Counted from the first letter of the stretch, positions 36,682-48,075 are shown. The stretch is DNA of 64,000 nucleotides from Topomyia yanbarensis (GCF_030247195.1 NC_080672.1:31441906-31505905); one strand, 5' to 3'. The notes: generated from the letters alone by a model not told the origin. A program made the numbers and translations.

Positions 36682-38885
36682 GATTTCTATTGATCGATCC
36701 ATCGTATCTGTAAGTAGACTTAAAATCTTTTCAAAGCCAGGAATATAATTGAATTCTCCCATGATCAGCATTTCTTAACTTACCGCGTGGAATGGTCAAT
36801 AGGACAAAACTAAAGCCGATTATTAATTGAATTGTCTAAGTAACGATTATGTAAGTTGAATACAAAACGTCTTTACATATTTAATGTCATTCAATTATAT
36901 TATTATTAATAGTGGCAGTCCAAGATCCACCACGCATAGCTAGTATAGAGGAAAAGGTGTCAAAAGGAAAACTATTCATGTAAGTGAAAATGGATAAATT
37001 CAATCAGATCTCCGTTTAATAAAATGAATTTGTTTGTAGTTTAAAGCTGCTAACACAGAAAAAGCTGCTATTAAAATTTAGTTGTCCGAACTAGAGGTCC
37101 GAACAGATGCCATTAGAATTCTGAGCAGGAATCAATTGTTGAAGGGGATAATGAAAGAAAAGCAATATTGTGTCAAAGTCCACTGGAACTCAGAGCAGGA
37201 TATTCAACAGATTTCATTGCAATTAGAAACATGGAGCATTTTGAAAAAATCATAGTCTTCAGCAGAATGCTACTTTGAGTTGGATTCCACCAGACCTTAG
37301 AGAAACTTTTCTCTAGAATCCTGAATCAAGATTCAGAGAAAAATCCATAGAAATACCGATAAGGGTTCAATCAAACTTTTAAAATAGATTCCATCGGAAT
37401 GCCAAGAAAACTTCGATCAGAATCCTAGAAGGTATCCAAACAGAATCCTGAAAACTCATCATTATCCCAAGAGAGTGCCAGAAACCGACCGAGTAAGTGA
37501 AGTCACATTTTTTTGTGTAAAAAAGGCCTGCAGTAACCGATATGTGTATTACGAGAAAAATGTACTTTTAGTTTAAAAGTAAAAAGCTGCATGTTTGGCA
37601 ACACTGCTGTAAAACAAGCATTTTTTCCATGTTCATTGAACAAATCCTTCAAAAACCTTCTCTGATTGATTCTAGTGCAAACAGCACCAGAGATATAATC
37701 CGAATAACAACTGTTTTTTGAAACAATCTGTTAAAATCCCATGGACCCAGGGGTGGTTAAAAATGACACAATAATTTAGATTATTATATATCGGCTCTAG
37801 ATGAACAATTTCTTCAAAACTGGTTCCAATCCGTGAAGGTCGATTCCAACTTTTAGTTTGTTTGGCCATTGCGCGGAATCACCCATATATAAGCTATTTT
37901 TGAGCAAGGCCAAAATTTGTGAGGAGGTTAACCCTAGACCGCCTTTTCACCACAGAAAATCTCAACGAAAGAATAGCAAGAGATAGTTGTCCTTTTCATT
38001 CCACCAGTTTTATTGACTTAAATTTAAACTTATTTATTTCGTCGGCTTTGGGCCTACTTTTTCAGTGTCTGTTCACTTTTGAACTAAGTAGTAAACTAGG
38101 GATATTTTAGAGCAAGTACGCTTAACGGTAAACAATTATTTTGTTCTGCTGGAAAGTAGGTGTCTCGCTCTTTTCTGTTACCATGGTGAGACTTGAGCAA
38201 AGCAGACTGGTTTTGTTTATGCTTTTTTAAATTTTCAGTTACATCCTCAGCTCAATAGTGTTTAAATCGAAGGTTTCTGAAATAAAATATATTGCAATTG
38301 AAAATTACCACCATCATAATCTTTTCTGAAGAAAAAAATATTTTCGGAAGAATAAATTTAATTTTTCCCAAAAAAGTATTAATCGAACATTTGATTGAGA
38401 TTCATAGTAAATTTTCTTTGCATTGTAAAATGAAAATTCAAGAACATTACAGAGAACATTTATTCATTGGGGGTTTATTTGTAATTTGCACCCTACAACA
38501 CATGGGAAAATTGTAACCGGTTGACGACCTACACCTTCATTAATCATGTCATAATCGCATCCACGAACATGAGATCAGCCTGAATATAGAGGACAGAAGT
38601 CAACAGCATCCAAAGAACTTCGAATTCAGCGTATCTCCCATCCACACCAACACCCGCAACGAAAGTTCTTTTCAGAAATACAATAACTAGCATAATGAAT
38701 AATTTGAAAATTCTCCACACAAGCGCTTAGATTTTAAAGTTAAAGCCTCACACAGCTCAGTGAAAAGCTTTCGACCCGTTCTTTGACGATTTTATATCTT
38801 GGATTATTCCGTTGCTGGTCCCAAAAAAATAAACGTAATGGAGGCAAACTTATTTCGTCGTAACCGCCGTAGCGATATTAATTAT
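36682..38885. other. No gene recognised
   Basis: AT-rich and non-coding; short frames lack motifs. About 37080-37450 is rich in AGAATCC/GATTCC words, possibly an eroded simple repeat. Confidence 0.4.
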
Positions 38886-39490
38886 TCAACCTTTGATTAT
38901 TTGCTGTAACAAATTATCGATTGCCAGGATACGAAAATCAAAGCAATGTTGCGTATTTAGTGCAATTCTGCAATGAATGACGACTAGTACAAACAGCCGA
39001 ACAAGCAGACGATTTTTATCGAAGAAGACATAATTAAACCCAAAGCAGTCCCGCCAAAGGTCACCCGATGCGTGTTTGAAAGTACACGCACACAATCTTA
39101 TCTTGTCTAGTGCGATTGTTATGGCTCACTGGAGCACTTGCAACAGTAAATCCATATACGATAAATTCGAATCGGTAAGCACGCCATCGATCTCAACTTT
39201 GTGAGCGCGCATATGGACGCGGTAGTCCTTCATAAAAGACGTATTGCCATTCACGTCATTTGCTTGCTAATGACACACAAATCTGAGGTTATCTGAACGA
39301 ACTTTCGAGATATTTGCCACAGTTGAATGCTTCTGAGCCAGTCCGTTCGAAATCTTTAGTATACTTTACTTTAGTATCTTTGATCTGAAAGAAGTCCGAC
39401 CGAGATAAATGAGTATGACATTAATCGGGAAGTCGGATTTGATTTGAGGAGGAATCTTGTTTGACATAGATTTTACCATTAGGTGGGCCT
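38886..39490 (-). repeat. Dispersed repeat, possibly coding remnant (related to 61050-61440)
   Basis: Matches 61050-61440 in the same orientation with substitutions. On the minus strand both keep a readable core: KDYRVHMRAHKVEIDGVLTD here and KDYRVYMPAHKVEIDGVLTD with a stop or two at 61.2 kb, followed by FNYVFFDK/FNYVFFDN. Conservation of the peptide across diverged copies suggests coding ancestry in a TE. I do not recognise the protein. Confidence 0.6.
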
Positions 39491-39824
39491 TTTCAGGAGA
39501 GTTTGTTTATGCACGGGCCTAGGTCTGAACGTTACTAACCAGTTAGATTGTGTTACACACATTTGTTTCACATTCACAGCGGCATAATCGCTGACAATGC
39601 AAATGCCGCAACTTCCAACAATTTAATTTTACCCGTGCAGGTCTTTTTTATCGTGAATCAAAAAAACATACACACCCCACATTTTGAAGATGTATGCGTA
39701 TAGCACCAAGTCTATTGCTTGATTTTGGCACTTTCGCTTCAGTTGTGAAAATAGCATCAAAGCAGGAGAAGTAACGGGAAAACGATGAAAAGAGTAGCCA
39801 GCTGTTTCAGCCCCACCCACGCCG

Positions 39825-40509
39825 TATGTGACGTCGCAAGCAAGCTAGGAGTGTTGTCTACAGCCATGCAGCGAGCTAAAAAGTGAAAAGGATTGTCAAC
39901 TTGCTAGAATGTTTTGACTCCAAAACGGACAACAAGCAAAATTTATCGGTCAGAGAACGATTGCGGAAGCTGTACATAAAGATGCCAACGAAGTTTGATT
40001 GCGTGGTACAGGATGACGAAGCTTACATCAAGGCATACTATAAACTGGCTCTTAGACACTGAATATTATGCGTCGACTGGAACGGGAAAAGTGGCATTAA
40101 GCTGTCGAAGTTCGCAAAGAAATATCTCGTATGGCAGGCCATCCGTCCCTGTGACTTGAAGAGCGACATCGCAACTAGGACCATTGACTAGGAAATTTAT
40201 GTTCAGCACCATATGTTACCTCTCCTCCAGCAACAGAATTGATTCGTTCTGTTTTGACCGGATTTTGCATCTTGCTATTATGGAAAAAGGGCGTACCGCG
40301 AATATCGTTCAAGTGGTGCTCAAAGACATGAACTCTCCCAACCCACCAGAGCTCAGAACCTTAACAAGACGCGAAAGACAGTTGGCAGCGAGATGAAGTT
40401 CAAGACAAACTGGCGTTCTGCAGCGAGGAAAGTAACCAATGAAGCTGTGCAACTCTTGATGGATGGAGTCAACCGAAAGACTCGGCAATCCGTATATGCC
40501 AAATACTAA
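39825..40509 (+). pseudogene. Tc1/mariner (ITmD37E-like) transposase, degenerate
   Basis: Cut-and-paste transposase remnant. Read across at least two frameshifts and several stops, it shows KLGVLSTAMQRAKK (helix-turn-helix), RKLYIKMPTKFDCVVQDDEA (first catalytic Asp), GKSGIKLSKFAKKYLVWQAI, PDFASCYYGK (second Asp), NSPNPPELR and the C-terminal KKTNWRSAARKVTNEAV-type helix, stopping at 40507-40509. This order matches mosquito ITmD37E-type transposases. The Glu region is damaged, and no terminal inverted repeats were found. Confidence 0.75.
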
Positions 40510-40689
40510 GCTTGGATGAATATTTTTTCTATATGGTGTGCACTTGCAAAAAACTTAATTTAAAATATTTAAAGTTCGAATGAAAATGAAAATATTTAAA
40601 GTTTGTTGAAGATACCAAGTTGAAAAATAGACCGGAAACGGGTCGGAAAAAGGTAGTGACAACGCTTGAATTAACGTATACTGAAGGCG

Positions 40690-41201
40690 TTCGAGCAAAA
40701 GAAAGATGTTTCAGTGCGAGATGAGGTTAAACAAGGTGGCAGCTAACAACTCAAACGTCAACCGTGCTGAAGAACGTTTGAATTTTGATTTTTTTAAAAG
40801 GCAGAAACAGTCGAAGGGCAACAAGAAAGCATCGATCGGACCCGGAGTGCGAAAGATGTACGATAGGAGGTTTTCTGGGAGTTCAAACTGTATAATCGAC
40901 GACGAAAACTGCGTGAAATTCGAATACAAAACGAATACATCCATTCAAATTTGGTGAAAAAGTGATGGTCTGGCAAGCTGTTTGTGGCTGCAGTAAGATA
41001 ATTATCCATAAATTTGACCATTTGGGAAAAATGGGGGCAGTGACAAAGGTACATATTAAGAAACATATCTCGGCATCAGAAACCATTCAACAGTTTAAAA
41101 ATGATGGGAAAAATGTGTCAAAACATGTTGCTAAGAAGTTTGTTCTGGATCTAATGAAAAATGTTTATAAGAAGGTGCTCCAGCTAGCACCCAATCGCTA
41201 G
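40690..41201 (+). pseudogene. Second Tc1/mariner-type transposase fragment
   Basis: Immediately after the first remnant and on the same strand. GPGVRKMYDRRF, CIIDDENCVKFEYK (Asp block), MVWQAVCGCSKI and a terminal VSKHVAKKFVLDLMKNVYKK match the same transposase type but are not identical to 39825-40509, so this is an independent, internally deleted copy rather than a tandem duplicate. The second Asp block is missing. Confidence 0.65.
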
Positions 41202-41429
41202 ATAGCAAAAATTGAGAATCTGATCGGTTGTGCTATTCAAATATTAACAGAAAATCTAAAAAAATAAAATTACCAACACTTGTATTACTCTCGCTGAAAA
41301 CTGGATATGTTCATACTCACTGGAAGAGTTTTAATATAAATAACTTCAAACAACTACCTCAAAAATCAAACTAAATATTATTTGTGCTGTCACGGAAAAT
41401 ATAACTAACATAAACAAGAAATACGACTA

Positions 41430-42265
41430 TTGTTCGGCATATTTGCCGCATAAAGAACCATCATCTTCTGATGATTTCAAAAGGGTTTTATCATACTGTG
41501 ACAGAAATGGGTTTCCCCTCATAATCGGAAGTGATGCAAATGCCCACCACATAATATGGGGCAGCTCAGATATCAATATCGAATTAATGGAATACTTAAG
41601 CAGTAGAAATCTGCACATTCCTTATACAGGAAACCGCCCAATATTTGCACGAGCTGACAGAGAAGAGGTGTTAGATATAACTTTCTGCTCTGACGGTATT
41701 ACGCATGAGTTGGCAAACTGGCTCGTACCAAATGAGCTCGAACCGTCGTTATCTGATCATAAGTAGATCGTCTTTGATAATTTAAACTTCTCACTAAATA
41801 TCGTCACATATCGTAATCCCAAATCTACGAACTGGGACCTCTACGAAGAGGACTTGGCGACATGAGTATCTTCCGACGGTTGAATCTCCAAGTGACTTGG
41901 ATGAGGTCGTGGATAAACCAAGCTTGTTCATAGTAGCAGCATACTAAGAGGCTTGTCCGCTTCGAGTTATGCGTGCTTCTAGAGGAACACACTCGATCCT
42001 CTGAGCGAAGTGGTTGGAAAAGCCTCTGCAAAAATGTCTCAAGTCTCAACGAGAATAGTAGATTAAATATGTTACTTTCGAAATCGAAAGACTTTCATGT
42101 CAGTTCAATTAGAACTGCTAATGGTGAATACTCATCTGACGAAGATACAGTACTCAACTTTTTCTCGATATTGAAGCTGAGGGATTCCATGAGAAACCGG
42201 CCGACCGCAAAATATGACCATCGTCGATTCGAACGAAACTTTGCAGGTGTGTTGGCTGTATGAAT
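41430..42265 (+). pseudogene. LINE endonuclease and linker fragment (R1/LOA/I group)
   Basis: 41443-41766 encodes the C-terminal half of an AP-type endonuclease: LIIGSDANAHHIIWGSSD (with catalytic Asp/Asn), EEVLDITFCSDGI and LEPSLSDHK. The SDH end is typical. Downstream to 42265 the endonuclease-RT linker is readable in pieces with stops. ANAHH-WGSS is typical of R1/LOA/I-group LINEs. The RT itself is absent; AT-rich repeat begins near 42290. Confidence 0.8.
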
Positions 42266-42289
42266 CTCCATGATATTCTCTGGCAATTG

Positions 42290-42900
42290 TAATATTTTGA
42301 TACAAGAGTAATTTTTCAAAAGGGCGTAAACGTTTCTACGTGTATGAATTTCAAAATTTTTTTGTTCAATTACTGTATTTTATACAGCAAAACTATCTGA
42401 GAACAAGTTACAGGGAATGAATACTTCTGTCCGAAAAAAATATACACTGAAAAAAATGTTTTTCAAAAAAACAAAAATTTATGATAAAAATTTAAATTGC
42501 GAAAAAACCCATTTTTTCAAATTTTTTATATTTTGTTACCACAAAACCTAAAGAGAAAAGAAACATTTTGATTGTGATTGCATGATGGAGAAAAAATCGG
42601 TTAAAAAGTTTTTCTAACAATAACATTCGTACATGTTTTTAAATTTCATACTAAGGCCATTACAAATCTTTTTTTAAAATTATATCACCCCCCCCCCCCT
42701 TCAACATTGCTGGAAAAAATCAGGGGGCAAATAATTTTTTTTAATAATCTCAATTAAAAAACTTGTCACTTTTTATAAAAAAAACAATAGCTTTCATAGA
42801 GTTTTGCTTTTCGTCATTGACAACTATTCTAGTAGTTTTGGGAATTGCATGATTTTTTTTTATTTTGACCAAGAATGGTCAATATGGTAGATAGGACGTC
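42290..42900. repeat. AT-rich foldback-type repeat (relatives at 46.7-48.1 and 58.6-60.4 kb)
   Basis: 42372-42440 (TTTTATACAGCAAAACTATC, then CTGAGAAC) matches 60245-60320 inverted. 42655-42720 (GGCCATTACAAATCTTTTTT and a C run) matches 46795-46862 inverted. These are diverged members of one AT-rich family that interlock in this window. No coding capacity. Confidence 0.6.
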
Positions 42901-43319
42901 CGAATAAAATCGTCGATCCAGTCTAACATCAAACGAAACGTTTACTCTTCGCGGAAGGAAGGAGCCGCTCGTGAATTCTCAAACAAACATCTCATGGCAA
43001 GGCTAACAGACCGACTTCTGAATCGATCCCATTTTAAACGCAACAGTCGATAGAGATCGGTAGATGCACTCTAAAATAATTTCTATAAGGAAACAATCTG
43101 AATTCACATCAGACTCCTGGCGATTTAGTTGTGGTTTAATATTCAATATGCATGAGATTTACCGAAAGGCTTTTGAAATTTAAAGATTTAAAATGGGATC
43201 GCAGTGTTCATACCATATTTCCGCACCCATATGTGCGATTCGTATGAACTTCGCCAGATCAAAGTCTGCTACTAAATCTTCCATTTAAGACTAAGCTAGT
43301 GAAAATTGAATTAGCCGTT

Positions 43320-45110
43320 TTCCAAGGGTTGCCGGGAATCCATTATCCATGCTAATGTTTGTGGCCTTGGAGTGACAGGAAAGATGAAAAGTGTGCGAGG
43401 ATATACCCACAGCGACCATCAAGCGATATGGTACAGCATTGGTAACCGGACACGGTTTGAATAACGAGTGAAAGTGGAAAACAGCGATCTTTCACAAGGA
43501 CGTGTCCGTCGTAGAATTTAAATTTGGGGGCATCCTCTTAAACCTAAATGCGAACGAGTTAATGGTAGTGCTAACAAGGGCGTGTAATGCGACCATACTG
43601 AGAAATGAGAGACCGATAAACGGTCGTCGGTTGTAATACGACGATTACCAATTTACGTATAAGTTATTCCGACCTTGGAGAAGAAGTTAGAGTGCTCGTA
43701 GTGACACCGAAAGAGGGAAACGAGCTGCGCGAGCCCCTTTTAACAAAGCAGTCGAGCTGAACAAGAAAGCTTGAATTGATGAGCTTTGCCACAAAGCCAA
43801 CGCGAATTCTCGAGGAGACGCATACAAAGTTATGCCAAAAAAAGATAAAAGGCCCAGCTGCACCACCTGAAAGGTGTTCGGAGAAGCTAGAGGTCACCAT
43901 CGAAAGGTTTTCGCCGCAACTTGAACCAATCTTCGCCGTGCAGTGAGGAGGATGATCATGAACAAGAAGTTCGAATTACCGACAAGCAGATGATCGAGAT
44001 GGCGAAAGCCATGAGTGGAAGAACCCAGTACCAACCTCTCATATTTCGCTGAAAAAAGCGATATATGAGAACCCGGATATGTTCAGAATGATCCGATAAC
44101 TGGAAGCGACAGAAGTTGATGCTGCTTCCGATGCCAGGAAAACTTGGAGATCTTCCAGCGTATAGGTCAATATGTCTCTTGGTACTGTTAGAGAGAGTAA
44201 TCCTGAACAAGCTAACCAAGTACACGGACCGTGAGAATGGCATGTCATGCAATTCGACTTCGTTATAGGCAGGTCTACAGTGAATTTCACCCGAACGGTT
44301 GTGGGAGCTGTGATGACAACAGAGAAAAGGATATTGCTATTGCACCTTAGACGTGAAGAATGCTTCAATAGTACTAGCTAAAAAGTAATCACCCATTCGT
44401 TGTACAGCGTGAGTAACTCTGCAGGATATTACAGAGCTACTTTCAGTACCGAACATTGATCTATGAAACAGATAAGGGAGAATGACAATTACGACTGACG
44501 TTCCTCGGCCCGACGCTGTGGAACGCAGTGTACGATGGAGTAATGAAGCTGAACCTTCTCAGAGATGTAACGATTTTCGGTTTCGCGGATAATGTGGTGT
44601 TCCAAGTAATCGGAGAGTCACTAGAAGAGCTGGAGGCACTCGCCACGGAGACGATTGCCCATCATAAAACAGAGTTGGTGTTTGTGAATGTCTGAACTGT
44701 TGTCTAGAAAGGAATCGCGTATTACCTGTACTGCCGTTATAAGCATATTTGTCCCATGTTCTATGGGATTCCCTATATACATGGGACAATTATGCGTAGA
44801 ACGGCAGTGTAGGGCAGTTGAAACCTGAAAGAGGCAGAGTCAAAGATTGCTTGGATTAACTGCATATGTTGTCACTTACGATGAGTGCAAGTGCACAGTG
44901 TGATTCCGTAGATGTCCGGTATGGAATGCACTGTATAATTAGAGCTCTTAAGTAACCCACCAGCTGTTGACTAGCAGCCGAAAAACAGCAACAGGCGAAA
45001 ATCGCGGTCGGAGAACATATCATCGACTCGAAGTTTTAAAGTTACGACGATTATGCTAAGGGAAAGACTATGAGAGTAACCACAGCTTTGGTTGAGGCGC
45101 CAGTATACCG
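43320..45110 (+). pseudogene. R1-type LINE, heavily decayed
   Basis: With many stops and frameshifts the plus strand still shows the endonuclease end (YTHSDHQAIWYSIGNRTRF), PKPGKLGDLPAYRSICLLV-type RT motifs near 44120-44190, a GRSTVN block near 44270, LWNAVYDGVMKL, and FGFADNVVF at about 44577-44603, where the conserved FADD has become FADN. HHKTELVFV follows, then a hairpin insertion (44730-44808), and VGEHIIDSK near 45010. Order and wording fit R1-clade elements. Not functional. Confidence 0.75.
44730..44808. mobile_element. 79-bp palindromic micro-element in the R1 remnant
   Basis: Arms 44730-44759 and 44779-44808 (ACTGCCGTT to TTGTCCCATGT) pair with three mismatches around a 19-nt loop. 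It interrupts R1 coding sequence, which resumes after it, so it is an insertion. TA-containing flanks (TGTA, GTGTA) hint at TA targeting, but no clean TSD is visible. Confidence 0.7.
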
Positions 45111-45119
45111 GGCACCACG

Positions 45120-45515
45120 AACCATCTGGAATCGCCGGACCGAAGCCCGTGAGCAGACTAGTTACACCGTCAGGAACTAGATCGAGTGAAGCGCCAGCGG
45201 TTGGTCGTCGAGTTTTCAGCGAACCGGAAGCTACGCTTCATCCGGTATCGCCGAACCAACATCGCCAAGTACTGGTTAGCCATTTGAGTAGGATTTATGG
45301 ACTATCCGAGTAGATTGCGACAAAACTAGGAGCTAAATGACTCACGCAACGGGCACCGGTATCGGGAGAAATTCCGCCGCCGAGGAGTAAATGACTCACT
45401 GAGATGACTCGCATAAACAGGAACTAAATTGCTCACAGAAACGGGAGCCAAATGGCTCACGGAAGTTCCCAACTGCGATTAACCAAATAGGTGTTCGGAG
45501 CTAAACGGCTCGAAT
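45120..45515 (+). repeat. R1 3'-end region with GGAGC-AAATGGCTC repeats
   Basis: Five degenerate copies of GGAGCTAAATGGCTCAC appear at 45330, 45385, 45422, 45447 and 45499. Each copy is itself a small stem-loop (GAGC with GCTC). They lie directly downstream of the R1 remnant and probably form its 3' UTR. Confidence 0.65.
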
Positions 45516-45989
45516 GTATGCTCTATTGTATCATTTTGTCATATTTGTCCTGGACAATATATAATCATTTTTATACAAAGACATACCTTAAGTACCACCT
45601 TTAAAGCTGAAATAGATTGTTAAAATCATGTAAATGGAACAAGCGAAATGGAAATTTCAACAAAAAACATTCTATTCGAAATATCTCGTGATCTCGATCT
45701 TGTACAGGGTATCTATCTTCGAAAAACCTGTTCGGAAGATCAAGAGCTGTGAAAGACCAAATAGTTTTCAACTCTACCACTAGGTAGTGCCAGTGATCAT
45801 GCTATTTTTTGAGTTCACTGTATCTCAAGCCCGAATCAGTCTCCCCACGCTTTGATGCAGTCTCGTGGGGCAGAAGGAAGGAAGAAAAGTAAGGACTGTT
45901 TTAAGTGGTTATGCACTAAAGTGAGTCACAGCCATTGTCAATGCACTTTTGAAACTTTTCAACTTTACTATAATAAACACACTTATAGA

Positions 45990-46100
45990 CATCTTCACAT
46001 CGACGAACTGAATCTAGTGATATATGACACTAGACACTCCGGGTCTAGCTTGACAAGTCGAGTTTCAGAGTGATTGCATTCTTTATATGAAAAAGGCAAA
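45990..46100. repeat. Degenerate copy of the CCTCCGGG-hairpin repeat end
   Basis: CATCGACGAACTGAATCTAG, ACACTCCGGGTCTAG, AGAGTGATTGCATTCTTTAT and GAAAAAGGCAAA follow the order seen at 14780-14880 and 14400-14467, with substitutions. Confidence 0.65.
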
Positions 46101-46760
46101 TATGAACTGATGATTCCTATGCGTTTCATAAATCCATACGACTGCACAACAAGATGGAGGAAAATGTAAGTATTTTGAAGATGTACACGGAACAGAGCCA
46201 AATGACTGTCATGTACCAAACAAACAAATCTACAAGTTTTCAAACACAAGCAATAAGCTAAACCTGCCGTTTCCACTAGAGCTCGAAAAATTATAGTATG
46301 CACAGAATGTACATGCGCCAGTTCGCCAGTCCATATGTAAAATGCTATAATCCTGTTTCTGTACATTGTTATCAAGCAGGGTCATCTTTGACCAATTTTC
46401 ATGCTTTTTGTGTAAAGTCGGTCCATGTGCCACTACAACGGTACGAAAACTATCCAAGCAACCAAAAGTTCGGATAATACCTAAAAGTACTCCTTAATGT
46501 TCATATTAAGTTCTTAGTGATCATTCAAGCTTTTATTGGGAATTTAGAAACAGATTAAACCGCTATTAGAAATTGTACTGTTCGGAAAATTATTTAAAAC
46601 GAAAAACTTAACCATCCCTTTCTTATAAGAACTTTTGATTGATTCAATAAAGTTTGCTTGAATTGCTTTAGTAAAACAACCCCGCTATACGAAAACACCC
46701 TGCGGAAACGTCCACGAGAACGATCGCAGGAAAATGCAAAATGAAAAAAAAAAAATAAAC
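46101..46760. other. No gene recognised
   Basis: AT-rich; the 126-codon minus-strand frame (45995-46375) overlaps the repeat end and has no recognised motif. Confidence 0.4.
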
Positions 46761-47482
46761 TTTTTTGTTTTAATAAAAATAAACATTTATTTTTTGTTTG
46801 CCACCCCCCTCAGAAAAAAAATTGTTCTTGGACATAATTTTTAAAAAAGATTTGTAATGGCCTAATTGACATACAAAATTGTAATTTTGTTACAGAATAT
46901 AATTCTAAGCACCATTTAAAATCAAAATGCATTTAACAAAAATCTTCCAAAATGCGACAGTTTTCGAGATATTTGAAATTTTGCTACTTCAAAAACAATT
47001 AATTGGTGTAATTATGCGGTTTTTAAAAGTTATTCGCGTTACCCCATCAAAAAATTTAATGTTTATCGTTTTAAAGACGTAAAAGCAACCTTTTTAGTGT
47101 ATTTGGATCATGGAGAAGCTTTCAATAAAAAAGTTTTCCTAACAACAACTTTTGACATTTTTTTATAATTATTACTATTTGCAGTCAAAAATACAATTTT
47201 CTTTTTGAATATGATTCTAAACGCCATTTTAAATCGAAATGCTCTTAACAAAAATTTTCTAAAATGTAGTAGTTCTCGAGATATTTTAACTTTTGTTTTA
47301 ACAACACACATATTTTGTTTTATTACGACCTTTTCATAAGTTAGTCGCGTTTCTCCATCAACAATAATAGGTTTTTCAAAAGGCCCGTAAACTTTCGTGC
47401 AACTTTTTCTTTGACATCAAGGCGATTTTGTAAACCATTTGAAAGTTACATGAAAGCAACCAAAATATATTATGCTATATTT

Positions 47483-47561
47483 AAGCCGGCGCTAATTTAT
47501 TCCGACAATGTGTTAGTGTCGGTTTCTGATGAGGCGAAGCCGAAACGCAACATAGTATGAA
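47483..47561 (+). other. Incomplete hammerhead core (first repeat)
   Basis: Has the same helix I, CUGAUGA (47526-47532), helix II and GAAA as the second repeat, but the upstream bases are CTATATTT instead of GCGTC. The cleavage triplet and helix III 5' strand are therefore missing. It could only act by pairing with 47820-47826 across about 270 nt. Confidence 0.75.
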
Positions 47562-47819
47562 ATAAGGATTTGTGCCCTCCTGTACAAAGACTGGTTTTTA
47601 CCAACAAATTTTCACCCTAGTGAGAAATTTTGGTTTTTACCAATTTTTCCTCCTTAGGGTGAAATATAGCATAGTGCTTTCGCATAGGCCTGCTAAGCCA
47701 AGACAAGTTTCGGCTTCACTTGTGTCTCATCGGCATAAACAGAACTTCTGCTCGAACGGGACATCACGTTTGATCAGTCGTTTGATTGAAACACATAGTG
47801 TGTTTTAGTTTTAAGGGAT

Positions 47820-47894
47820 TTGCGTCAAGCCGGCGCTAATCTATTCCGACAATGTGTTAGTGTCGGTTTCTGATGAGGCGAAGCCGAAACGCAA
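47820..47894 (+). ncRNA. Hammerhead ribozyme, open at helix III
   Basis: Helix III pairs UUGCG (47820-47824) with CGCAA (47890-47894), plus U47825 with A47889. The cleavage triplet is GUC (47824-47826), with scission predicted after C47826. Helix I pairs 47827-47840 with 47856-47869: 14 consecutive pairs including several G-U. CUGAUGA lies at 47870-47876. Helix II is GGC-GAA-GCC (47877-47885), short with a triloop. GAAA is at 47886-47889. All universally conserved core positions are present. A competing CCGACA/UGUCGG hairpin exists inside the helix I loop region. Confidence 0.85.
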
Positions 47895-48075
47895 CATAGT
47901 ATGAACCAAAATATATTTCAACCATAGGGTCTATTGATTAAATTATATAGCTGAATCATATGTTGGTTGTTTTCATGTAACTTTAAAATGTTTCACAATA
48001 TCGCCTTGATGTCAAAGAGAAAGTTGCAGTTGTTTACACAATTTTTCCACCATAGGAAGGAATATAGTACAGTAA

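Larger units (their letters stand above)
47472..47903 (+). mobile_element. Retrozyme-like non-autonomous retroelement
   Basis: Flanked by a perfect 14-bp TSD, AACCAAAATATATT (47458-47471 and 47904-47917). After 11 extra bases it begins a 79-bp sequence (47483-47561) that is repeated with one mismatch at 47827-47905. The distance between repeat starts is 344 bp, so the insertion is about 1.2 units of a 344-nt monomer. Each repeat contains hammerhead ribozyme core boxes; only the second has the upstream strand needed for cleavage. The monomer start coincides with the predicted scission site. No coding capacity. Penelope-like elements and retrozymes are the known hammerhead-bearing retroelements; which machinery moves this one is unknown. 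Confidence 0.75.
46761..48075. repeat. AT-rich foldback repeat, split by a ribozyme retroelement
   Basis: About 47411-47471 (GACATCAAGGCGAT, then AAAGTTACATGAAAGCAACC) is inverted at 47918-48025, so the host repeat is palindromic around 47930. The left arm extends to about 46890 and is related, inverted, to 58700-59170. The insertion at 47472-47903 splits it. Non-coding. Confidence 0.7.

Noticed and set aside
47472..47550. First repeat as an independently active hammerhead
   Set aside because: The GUC and helix III 5' strand are missing upstream of 47483.
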